Position numbers and translations under genes: made by a program
Source of the DNA: CAZTME01 sp964614795
GTDB lineage: Bacteria > Patescibacteriota > Microgenomatia > UBA1400 > PJMF01
DNA: 12,572 bases
Assembly (NCBI GenBank): GCA_964614795.1
Contig: CAZTME010000028.1
Span: 1 to 12,572 of the forward strand
Direction: 5' to 3'
The notes under the pieces: model-generated
The model's database searches: none
What the model was told of the DNA's origin: nothing
What the model saw: the letters and a program-made list of their open reading frames with translations, nothing else
Shown here: positions 6,841 through 12,572 of the stretch, one piece after another
Layout of the letters: every line of letters starts with the position of its first letter
Numbering within the stretch: the stretch's first letter is position 1

Positions 6841-6876
6841 AATCTTCCTTAAAAATTAAGCTTCTTAGGAGGTAGT

Positions 6877-6905
6877 ATTCTAGCAAAACAACTGCAAAAA
6901 TGCAA
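6877..6905 (-). promoter_or_regulatory. rpsT-lepA promoter
   Basis: On the minus strand TTGCAT (6900-6905) and TAGAAT (6877-6882) are separated by exactly 17 bases, a good sigma-70-type pair. Transcription would start near 6870, giving a leader of about 30 bases that contains an AAGCTT palindrome and the Shine-Dalgarno sequence. Its -35 touches that of the divergent murJ-like promoter. Confidence 0.65.
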
Positions 6906-6935
6906 TGACAGTTATTATTTAAGACAGGCTATAAT
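6905..6935 (+). promoter_or_regulatory. Promoter of the murJ-like gene
   Basis: A perfect TATAAT (6930-6935) lies 7 bases before ATG 6943, with ATGACA (6905-6910, 5 of 6 consensus bases) 19 bases upstream. The start site would coincide with the start codon, and no Shine-Dalgarno is present, so the mRNA is probably leaderless. Its -35 box shares base 6905 with the -35 of rpsT. Confidence 0.6.
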
Positions 6936-6942
6936 ACTCATT

Positions 6943-8643
6943 ATGTTAAAAAGAGTGGAAATTCCCTCATATCTAAAACCTAAATTAAGTTGGTTGGAAA
7001 AACAACAAACTTCAATTTTATCTGCTGCGGCAATAATTACTGCCGCAAATGTTTTATCTGCGATAACCGCACTTTTTCGTCAAAGAATTTTAACCGATCT
7101 TTTTTTTGACACACAGACCGGCCAACAACAACTGGAGGCATTTCTCATTGCTTTTCAAATTCCGGATATGTTATTTCAATTATTGGTAATTGGTTCTGTT
7201 TCCGCTGCTTTTATTCCCGTCTATACTCATGTCAAAAAAAAATACGGAGAAAAGATTTCCTTTTCGTTAGTCAATGTCCTACTCACTATCTTATTAAGTG
7301 TTTTTGTGGGCATTAGCTTGGTAATAGCTTTGTTTAGCCTACCAATTACTCAACTGCGAACCGGGGCGGGTTATACTCCCGAGCAAGTATTGTTAACCGC
7401 CGATCTCACCCGGTGGTTGTTAATCGCTCAGCTCTTTTTCCTGGTCTCGAGTGTTCATGCCGCCCTTCTGCAATCTTACCAACGTTTTATTATTCCGGCA
7501 TTGTCACCCATTTTATATAATTTGGGAATTATTTTGGGCTCTCTTACCCTCACTCACACTTTTGGAATTTATGGAGCGGTTATTGGAGTTTGTGCGGGCG
7601 CCTTTTTGCACATGATTATTCAACTGCCATTTTCCGCCAAAATTGGCTATCGTTTTAAAATCGATTTTAATTGGCACACGCCCGGATTTTCAAAATTAAT
7701 TTTGCTCATGCCTCCTCGAGTTTTAACTTTGGCCACCGGCGAACTTCAAAGCTTGCTTCTCACATTTTTTACCACAAATTTAAGCAGTTTAAGTTATTTG
7801 ATCATTCGCTATGCCTTAATAATTATTACTTTGCCGATTCGCTTGTTTGGCGTACCCATAGGTCAAGCCTCATTGCCATTTTTGTCGGATCAATCCGATC
7901 CTAATGAACGACATATTTTTGTTGAATTGCTCACAAAATCATTAAATCAAGTTGCATTTTTTGCCATGCCGGCCGCTATTTTATTAATCATTTTGAGAGT
8001 ACCGATTGTGAGAATCGTTTTTGGGACTCCCAATTTTCCATGGGAATCAACACTTCAACTGGCTCAGTTAGTTGGTATCATCGCCATTTCCGTCACGGCT
8101 CAATCAATGGCGCAAATTGTGATTAGAGCATTTTTCGCTCTTAAAGATACGGCTACTCCATTATTAATTTCAACTGTGGATTTGACAATTTTTGCTATAG
8201 GAGGCGCATTCATCTCTTTTTTTGCCCCTGAAAAAGGACTGGTTGGTTTGGCTTGGGTAATTTCGGTGATGGCATTTTTAGAATTGGCCTTACTATTACT
8301 ATTTTTGCATAAAAAAATTGGCCATATTTTGTCTTATGATTTTTTACTTAATCAAGGGAAAATCATTAGCGCCAGTTTTTTCATGGCGATATTTTTATAT
8401 TTACCTTTTAGAATTTTTGACTTATATGTCTTTAACACATCCAGAACGCTGGAGTTGATTATTTTGACGATTTCAACCACTACCATCGGCATGTTGGTAT
8501 ATATTTATTTTGCACATCTTCTTGCCGTACCGGAGTTAGTGGTAGTGCAGAAAATCTTTCATGCTTTCAACAAAAAAACCGGCTCTGCATTACCGGCAAC
8601 CACCGAGGTGGTTTCCCAACCGGTTGAATCTGATTCTGTTTAA
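6943..8643 (+). CDS. murJ: MurJ/MviN-family lipid II flippase-like protein
   Basis: The 566-residue protein is almost wholly hydrophobic with about 14 membrane segments, as in MurJ, which flips the peptidoglycan precursor lipid II. Family motifs are EAFLIAFQIPDMLFQLL followed by GSVSAAFIPV (65-92), LPIRLFGVPIGQASLPFLS (297-315) and RAFFALKDTATPL in the second half. It ends in a soluble tail after the last helix. Aligned by eye to E. coli MurJ, R24 is kept (R46) and D39 is an acid (E65). R18, R52, R53, E57 and R270 correspond to A40, F78, Q79, I83 and I293, so several polar cavity residues are replaced. It may therefore carry a variant substrate, or function may be rearranged (R289 lies near I293). 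It is divergent from rpsT and leads the pilN-pilO cluster, 68 bases upstream. Confidence 0.88.
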   Translation: MLKRVEIPSYLKPKLSWLEKQQTSILSAAAIITAANVLSAITALFRQRILTDLFFDTQTGQQQLEAFLIAFQIPDMLFQLLVIGSVSAAFIPVYTHVKKKYGEKISFSLVNVLLTILLSVFVGISLVIALFSLPITQLRTGAGYTPEQVLLTADLTRWLLIAQLFFLVSSVHAALLQSYQRFIIPALSPILYNLGIILGSLTLTHTFGIYGAVIGVCAGAFLHMIIQLPFSAKIGYRFKIDFNWHTPGFSKLILLMPPRVLTLATGELQSLLLTFFTTNLSSLSYLIIRYALIIITLPIRLFGVPIGQASLPFLSDQSDPNERHIFVELLTKSLNQVAFFAMPAAILLIILRVPIVRIVFGTPNFPWESTLQLAQLVGIIAISVTAQSMAQIVIRAFFALKDTATPLLISTVDLTIFAIGGAFISFFAPEKGLVGLAWVISVMAFLELALLLLFLHKKIGHILSYDFLLNQGKIISASFFMAIFLYLPFRIFDLYVFNTSRTLELIILTISTTTIGMLVYIYFAHLLAVPELVVVQKIFHAFNKKTGSALPATTEVVSQPVESDSV

Positions 8644-8711
8644 ATTGAGGTTTGAATAAATCCCTTGCGTTGTCATTACTAAGTGTGATAACCTTATTGC
8701 GGATAATAATC

Positions 8712-9323
8712 ATGTCTGCCCGCAAGAAACCACTAGCAATTAATTTAGTTCCTCAAGATCCTTTCTTGGAAAGTCCCCTTGGCAGATTCATGCAATGGGC
8801 CATGGGTGCCGGACGTTATATTGTTATTTTCACAGAAATAATCGTCATTCTAAGTTTTGCCGCCAGATTTACCCTGGATAGGCAAATTACCGATTTAAAT
8901 GACAAATTAAATCAGCAGGTTAACATGATTAAAGGTTTTCAAGATTTGGAAGCGGAAATTAGATTGGTACAAACTCAAACAGAAGAAATAAAAAAACAAC
9001 AAAATTCTGACAACATGCTCAAGATTTTTGAAGAATTAACACGCATCATTCCGGTAGATGTAACTTTGGAAAAAATGCAAATTTCAAGAACTGGTGTTTC
9101 CGCTCAAGGAGTTGCTCTTTCTCAATCAGCTTTTTCTCAATTGGTTAACAACATGCAACTTTCCGGAAAATTTTACTCAGTGCGTATTGGCAAAATTGAA
9201 TCTATTGAAAGTGGTTCAACTGCGGTATCGTTTACAATCACAGCCGATACTGCACAAGCTCCCCAGGTAAAAGCCGCCCCTCAACCCGTAAAAGAAACCA
9301 CTGAAGAAAATATCCTTGAATAG
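8712..9323 (+). CDS. pilN: PilN-like type IV pilus inner-membrane assembly protein
   Basis: The 203-residue protein has the PilN plan. A short cytoplasmic N-terminus carries AINLVP (9-14), comparable to the INLLP motif by which PilN docks to PilM. One membrane helix follows (about 36-52), then a coiled-coil (55-98) and a ferredoxin-like domain (100-180), with an Ala/Pro/Lys-rich tail. The frame stays open upstream to TTG 8652, but that start would add a hydrophobic segment before the INLVP motif, which must be cytoplasmic, so ATG 8712 is chosen. A GATAAT string (8702-8707) lies just before it and could be an internal -10 box. The neighbours are murJ-like upstream and pilO-like 7 bases downstream. 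No pilM is present in the window, which is unusual since pilM normally precedes pilN. Confidence 0.75.
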   Translation: MSARKKPLAINLVPQDPFLESPLGRFMQWAMGAGRYIVIFTEIIVILSFAARFTLDRQITDLNDKLNQQVNMIKGFQDLEAEIRLVQTQTEEIKKQQNSDNMLKIFEELTRIIPVDVTLEKMQISRTGVSAQGVALSQSAFSQLVNNMQLSGKFYSVRIGKIESIESGSTAVSFTITADTAQAPQVKAAPQPVKETTEENILE

Positions 9324-9330
9324 AAAACCC

Positions 9331-9954
9331 ATGACAGAAAGACAAGAAAACCTCACTAACTCCGCTAAGGCTTCATTGGTGCATTTTTACAATCAGCCAG
9401 TAGCCAAAATTTCTTTAGAATTATTTTTTTCGATTACTTTAGTGATTTTGTTGGCCATTTTTGCCGTCAAGCCCACACTAGAAACCATTGCCAAATTAAA
9501 CGCCGAAATCGCTGAAAAACAAGAACTTACCGACTCACTTTCTTCCAAACTCACGGCGTTGCAAAGTGCCAGTCGTTTGTATGCGGAAAGTCGAGATAAA
9601 ATCGGATTACTGGCGGAAGCCATGCCACCCTCACCGCAGTTACTTACTTTATTGAAAATTATTGAACGCATAGCCAGTGACACGAATGTTGTCATTACCA
9701 GTATGTCTTTAAGTGATTTTCCAGAGGAAACAGAGCAATTGTCCACAGCAATTAACGGCACTCCCAAAATCATCACTTTGAATCTTTCTGTTGTGGGAGA
9801 ATACAATTACATTAAAGATTTCGTTCGCGCAATCGATAATTCCAGAAGGATTCTCTCAATCAATTCGATTTCTTTTTCAATCAACGATGAAAAGGGTGCC
9901 AAAACTCTACAAGTCTCACTTGCGATCAACGCGCCTTATTATGGAGTGGAATAA
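9331..9954 (+). CDS. pilO: PilO-like type IV pilus assembly protein
   Basis: The 207-residue protein has a cytoplasmic N-terminus, one membrane helix (about 28-48), a coiled-coil (50-95, rich in Glu/Lys/Leu) and a C-terminal alpha/beta domain. That domain contains the SLSVVGEYNYIKDFVRAIDNSRRILSI-type segment found in PilO/GspM-like folds (positions about 149-175). PilO pairs with PilN to form the alignment complex between the cytoplasmic motor and the pilus. The frame also opens at TTG 9316, inside pilN, but ATG 9331, 7 bases after the pilN stop, gives the more usual arrangement. The order pilN-pilO with near-zero gaps supports the call more than sequence alone. The next gene follows after 3 bases. 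Confidence 0.72.
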   Translation: MTERQENLTNSAKASLVHFYNQPVAKISLELFFSITLVILLAIFAVKPTLETIAKLNAEIAEKQELTDSLSSKLTALQSASRLYAESRDKIGLLAEAMPPSPQLLTLLKIIERIASDTNVVITSMSLSDFPEETEQLSTAINGTPKIITLNLSVVGEYNYIKDFVRAIDNSRRILSINSISFSINDEKGAKTLQVSLAINAPYYGVE

Positions 9955-9957
9955 TTT

Positions 9958-10473
9958 ATGCGAGCCGATCAAAAAAACGCCAGCTTCATTAGTCAACAAA
10001 TTGCCTCCTTGCAAAGAAATTATTTGCTTATGGTCGGCTTAATTCTACTTTTTGTCTGTGTGTTAATTTGGACGCTTCTTTCTGTGGCCAGTATTAAAGA
10101 TGAGTCAGACATTAGCGCTGAGGCAAAAAAATATACCAAACCGCTCAATCCAAATTTTGACCAATTGGTGCTAGAACAGATTTCTCAAAAAAAAGCTTAT
10201 TCGGCAGAAGAACTGGCGGATTTTCCGATTTTTGTTTTTGCCCAAGCTAAAAATGGCGGTGGCAGAGCCATTCCAATTGATACTCCCGCGGAAGTAATTA
10301 AAGAAATTCAAGAAGGAAAAGCTAGTGCTCCAATTGTTATTCCTCGTGCCACTTTAAGAGAAAATCAAGCTACAACTTCCGCACAAACAATCAATCCAAA
10401 TGCGGTAAACTCCGCCACTACTGCTGCAACTAGCAGAACTACAAATTCAGCTACGAATTCTGCTAATTTTTAA
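9958..10473 (+). CDS. Bitopic membrane protein in the pilN-pilO cluster, unknown family
   Basis: The 171-residue protein has a polar N-terminus (1-20), one membrane helix (about 21-46) and an extracytoplasmic region. That region has a short charged helical part (50-110) and a Ser/Thr/Asn/Ala-rich tail (125-171) that looks disordered. I do not recognise a family. It starts 3 bases after pilO, preceded by GGAG at 9943-9946 as a possible ribosome-binding site, and holds the place that pilP has in Gram-negative pilMNOP clusters. It has no lipobox and no obvious PilP domain, which fits a cell without an outer membrane. It is likely a third component of the pilus platform, by context only. Confidence 0.7.
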   Translation: MRADQKNASFISQQIASLQRNYLLMVGLILLFVCVLIWTLLSVASIKDESDISAEAKKYTKPLNPNFDQLVLEQISQKKAYSAEELADFPIFVFAQAKNGGGRAIPIDTPAEVIKEIQEGKASAPIVIPRATLRENQATTSAQTINPNAVNSATTAATSRTTNSATNSANF

Positions 10474-10495
10474 ATTTTCAAGATTTTTTTCATAC

Positions 10496-10520
10496 AATAA
10501 AAACGTAAGAGATTTTTATT
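10496..10520. repeat. AT-only hairpin after the pilus cluster
   Basis: AATAAAAA (10496-10503) and TTTTTATT (10513-10520) form an 8-bp A/T-only stem with a 9-base loop, 22 bases after the stop at 10473. A T-run (10484-10490) precedes rather than follows it, so it is a poor terminator. It could be a degraded left part of the repeat element whose right end is at 10523-10551. Confidence 0.3.
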
Positions 10521-10522
10521 AT

Positions 10523-10551
10523 GAAGCGAGACATCTTTGTGAGACAAGTCT
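10523..10551 (-). repeat. Right-end copy of the AGACTTGTC repeat family
   Basis: The 29 bases align with the right end of the 164-bp element (4581-4610) at 23 of 30 positions with one gap. They share GAAGC at one end and GAGACAAGTCT at the other. The junction also forms a small palindrome, GAGAC-AA-GTCTC (10541-10552). A clear left arm is not seen; AGATTTTTTTCATACAATAA (10481-10500) is a possible but poor candidate. Confidence 0.55.
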
Positions 10552-10580
10552 CATAATTCTGGTTTCGTATTAATTATGGA

Positions 10581-10609
10581 TTGCACTTCCGCAAAAAACT
10601 CTCTAGAGT
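10581..10609 (+). promoter_or_regulatory. Possible promoter of the surface protein gene
   Basis: TTGCAC (10581-10586) and TAGAGT (10604-10609) are separated by 17 bases. The start site would fall near 10616, giving a leader of about 25 bases. That leader begins with a small hairpin, ACACG (10616-10620) with CGTGT (10627-10631), ending 9 bases before ATG 10641. There is no Shine-Dalgarno. The -10 is weak (4 of 6), so confidence is modest. Confidence 0.4.
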
Positions 10610-10640
10610 ATAGATACACGTATTTTCGTGTGTGTATTTT

Positions 10641-12335
10641 ATGATTCAACCTGCACCAGCAACTGGCAAAAGACAATCAGCTTTTCTTAAAAGGCAGTTT
10701 CCCACTTTGTTGGGCTTGATTTTGTTAGTGGTTGGATTGGGCATTGCGGCTGTCCTTTTTGGCCAAGGAACAGGCATTTTTCTTCCTCGAGCCAGTCCGG
10801 AAACAACGCCGAAAAACATTCGCGTAAGCAACGTCAGCGACGATGGATTTTATGTAACTTTTTTAACGGATGTGGCTACAGCGGGTTTTGTCAGATATGG
10901 CACTGAAAAAAACAAATATCAACAAGTTGGTGATGAACGAGACCAATTGTCAGGCACGGTTGGAGAGTACACTTTGCACCACATTCGCATTAAAGGTTTG
11001 CAACCATCTACCACCTATTATTATGTTTTGGGCACAGGCAAGGGAGCCTTGTTTGATGATGGTGGTGAACCATTTGTAATTCGTACTGCGGCCAGAACAG
11101 GCACTCAACCCAGAGTTTCCAACGCCTACGGAACGCTCATGAATCAGAATGGCACTCCTGCAGAAGGAGCAGTGGTTTTTGTAACCGCTCCCGGGGCGGG
11201 CACTCAATCTTCTTTAGTGAGAAATTCCGGTGGTTGGTCAGTTTCTCTTTCCAATGCAAGAACGAAAGATGGTTCTGGTTTTGCCGATATTCCCACCGGT
11301 ACTGAAGTAGTGATTCAAGTTCAAGGTACTTCAGGATCACAAAAAATGGATACAACCGCCACAATCACCAGTAATCAAGCCATAGATCTTGTTTTTGGGG
11401 CACAAAACTCAGGTTCGGCATCAGGTCGTACCAACGGTGATTCCAATTCATTGCCAAACGAGTCAAATGGTTCGCCAACTCAATATGCCACTTCTTCCCC
11501 AACTTTGGCGGATAATTTAACTTCATTGGCTACTCAATCATCGCAGTTTTCATCAAGTCTTGTTGATTCTTCCGCTAGTAGTTCGGCAACAAAATCTGCG
11601 TTGTTAAAAAACAATCTTTTGTTGGCTACTTCTTCGGCAAATGCGAGCGCTTCGGCGAACGCCACCGCCTCCGCAGAACCTTTGGTTGTAGTTTTAGACT
11701 TGGAAAAAGCATCTGAAAGCGCTCAACCGGTTGTAGAAACAACAAGACCAACGATTACCGGAACCGCCAAGCCAAACGTGGTAATTAACGTGCAAATTAA
11801 TTCTGAAACTAAAATTAATACTCAAGCCACCGCTGATGATAATGGTGAGTTTTACGTTGATTTGGATGAATTAGGTAAAGATTTAGAGCCAGGAAATCAT
11901 TCCATCACTTATTCTTACGTTGATCCAATGACGGGAGAAACAATTACGGAAACACAGGAATTTGTGGTTAATCCAAGACCTACTTATGCAACAAGCAACA
12001 CTAATTCAAATTTAGCTCAGGCACAAGCTATGGCAACTCCCAGACCCACTCCCACTCCTACTCCAGCCACTCCATACGGCACCTCTAATCCTTATCCTAT
12101 TGATTCATCACCTAAACCATCTACCGGAAGTGCCGTTGCTTCTCCTTCTGCCAGCGCTTCTCCCAGCGCCACTCCAAGATCAACTATCAAACCGGCTACA
12201 AATAGTGGCACGCTCATGAATTCCGGTTCGGTGAGCACCACTGCTTTATTACTGGCAGGCGGGCTGTTCTTCATCGTTTCCGGCATTTGGAGCTGGTGGA
12301 TTTCTAGAGAATTAGCGGTAGTGGTTGAAGAATGA
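10641..12335 (+). CDS. Multidomain cell-surface protein (Fn3-like, CarboxypepD_reg-like, Ig-like)
   Basis: The 564-residue protein has a basic N-terminus and a signal-anchor helix (about 22-42). A fibronectin-III or purple-acid-phosphatase-N-like domain follows (55-150), with IRVSNVSDDGFYVTF, a GFVRYGT strand and the typical LQPSTTYYYVLGTG end. Next is a carboxypeptidase-regulatory-like domain (160-252, beginning GTLMNQNGTPAEGAVVFV). After a Ser/Ala/Asn-rich linker (253-365) comes a bacterial Ig-like domain (369-443, with PTITGTAKPNVVINV and ADDNGEFYVDLDEL). The rest is a Pro/Thr/Ser-rich stalk (464-525), a second membrane helix (about 532-553) and a short acidic end. No metal-binding phosphatase core follows the Fn3-like part, so enzyme activity is unlikely. 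It is probably an adhesive or structural surface protein held at both ends. The frame opens at GTG 10632, but ATG 10641 is preferred. There is no LPXTG sorting signal. Confidence 0.8.
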   Translation: MIQPAPATGKRQSAFLKRQFPTLLGLILLVVGLGIAAVLFGQGTGIFLPRASPETTPKNIRVSNVSDDGFYVTFLTDVATAGFVRYGTEKNKYQQVGDERDQLSGTVGEYTLHHIRIKGLQPSTTYYYVLGTGKGALFDDGGEPFVIRTAARTGTQPRVSNAYGTLMNQNGTPAEGAVVFVTAPGAGTQSSLVRNSGGWSVSLSNARTKDGSGFADIPTGTEVVIQVQGTSGSQKMDTTATITSNQAIDLVFGAQNSGSASGRTNGDSNSLPNESNGSPTQYATSSPTLADNLTSLATQSSQFSSSLVDSSASSSATKSALLKNNLLLATSSANASASANATASAEPLVVVLDLEKASESAQPVVETTRPTITGTAKPNVVINVQINSETKINTQATADDNGEFYVDLDELGKDLEPGNHSITYSYVDPMTGETITETQEFVVNPRPTYATSNTNSNLAQAQAMATPRPTPTPTPATPYGTSNPYPIDSSPKPSTGSAVASPSASASPSATPRSTIKPATNSGTLMNSGSVSTTALLLAGGLFFIVSGIWSWWISRELAVVVEE

Positions 12336-12392
12336 TGTGTTGAATTATTACTCAGATTTGTCACGGGCAGGTCGTAACACAATATCAACACA
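12336..12392. repeat. Inverted repeat directly after the surface-protein stop codon
   Basis: TGTGTTGA (12336-12343) and TCAACACA (12385-12392) are exact 8-bp inverted copies flanking 41 bases, starting one base after the TGA stop. No T-tract follows, so a standard terminator is not indicated, though the transcript could fold here. The right half overlaps a diverged copy of the AGACTTGTC repeat. Confidence 0.4.
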
Positions 12393-12393
12393 G
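12354..12393 (+). repeat. AGACTTGTC-family copy with a 14-base insertion
   Basis: AGATTTGTC (12354-12362) followed, after 14 extra bases (12363-12376), by ACACAATATCAACACAG (12377-12393) matches the left half of the element at 464-489. The agreement is 8 of 9 plus 15 of 17 positions. The partner arm is not evident. Confidence 0.45.
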
Positions 12394-12470
12394 CCCATTG
12401 GTTCATTTGTTTATGATTATCTTGAGTTACTTAATCCCTCCAATTAACAGCAGATAATATTCTTCCCAAA

Positions 12471-12484
12471 AGACTTGGCAATAA
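12471..12484 (+). repeat. Possible AGACTTGTC-family end with a 4-base deletion
   Basis: AGACTTGGCAATAA equals the consensus AGACTTGTCGCGCAATAA with four internal bases missing. No partner is visible in the 88 bases left in the window. The remainder of 12394-12572 holds no gene-like frame. A TAAGGAAGATT string at 12551-12561 is identical to the one before rpsT, but no start codon follows it at a useful distance. Confidence 0.35.
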
Positions 12485-12572
12485 TCCCATATTTATATCA
12501 AATTAATTCATCTTCTGATTGACCACTCCTGTTTAAAATAAACCAGTATCTAAGGAAGATTTGGTACATTAA

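Noticed and set aside
9393..9806. Minus-strand open frame of 137 codons
   Set aside because: It is antisense to the pilO-like gene, whose product has a clear helix, coiled-coil and domain plan and fits its operon.
9909..9917. ACAAGTCTC inside the pilO-like gene as another repeat copy
   Set aside because: It matches only 8 of the 9 core bases, with no similarity beyond, and lies in coding sequence.
12044..12076. Tandem CCCACTCCT-like repeats
   Set aside because: They encode the Thr/Pro stalk of the surface protein in frame and need no separate explanation.
11132..12218. A shared 12-mer, ACGCTCATGAAT, within the surface-protein gene
   Set aside because: Both copies encode GTLMN in unrelated contexts; two hits in a 1.7-kb gene with biased composition do not support a duplication.
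12092..12406. Minus-strand open frame of 104 codons at the end of the surface-protein gene
   Set aside because: It arises from the low-complexity Ser/Ala/Pro codons on the other strand and has no supported start.
1..12572. UGA recoding as in Gracilibacteria or Absconditabacteria
   Set aside because: TGA ends genes at sensible places (3729-3731, 12333-12335), and no gene needs an in-frame TGA to reach its family length.
12551..12572. A gene starting at the right edge after TAAGGAAGATT
   Set aside because: No ATG, GTG or TTG leads into an open frame there; TTG at 12561 runs into a stop within three codons.

Overview
The window is AT-rich bacterial DNA using the standard genetic code: TGA is a real stop at 3729-3731 and 12333-12335, and tryptophan is TGG. 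The gene content suggests a small-genome member of the Candidate Phyla Radiation (Patescibacteria), perhaps Microgenomates-like. It combines core genes (smpB, lepA, rpsT, a murJ-like flippase) with monoderm-style type IV pilus genes (pilN/pilO-like) and a long Ser/Ala/Thr/Pro-rich surface protein. The phylum is an inference from gene style; no marker tree could be made.

Layout. At 206-427 (+) lies a small two-helix membrane protein, convergent with smpB (568-1014, -). At 1242-4418 (-) is a three-gene membrane module. It encodes a bacterial PH-domain (YdbS-like) protein, a 91-residue two-helix protein overlapping it by ATGA, and a 728-residue protein with a degenerate PP2C-like head, one membrane helix and a beta-propeller. 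At 4700-6840 (-) rpsT is followed by lepA. Back-to-back promoters then serve the divergent murJ-like gene (6943-8643, +). After it come pilN-like (8712), pilO-like (9331) and a third bitopic gene (9958), closely spaced. Last is a 564-residue surface protein (10641-12335, +) with fibronectin-III-like, carboxypeptidase-regulatory-like and bacterial Ig-like domains.

Functional themes. smpB, rpsT and lepA concern translation. The murJ-like gene concerns the cell wall. The pilN/O group is the inner-membrane alignment platform of a type IV pilus. The PH/2TM/PP2C-propeller module and the 564-residue protein look like cell-surface sensing or adhesion.

Two signals go beyond the genes. First, a short repeat family with end consensus AGACTTGTCGCGCAATAA occurs at seven intergenic places. 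Twice it forms inverted pairs (464-526 and 4447-4610), and three copies sit at the -35 position of a gene. Second, several genes have no Shine-Dalgarno sequence and carry a -10 box 7-10 bases before the start codon, which fits leaderless mRNAs; rpsT is the exception. No tRNA, rRNA, CRISPR array, transposase or phage gene was seen, and no gene-free stretch exceeds 300 bases.
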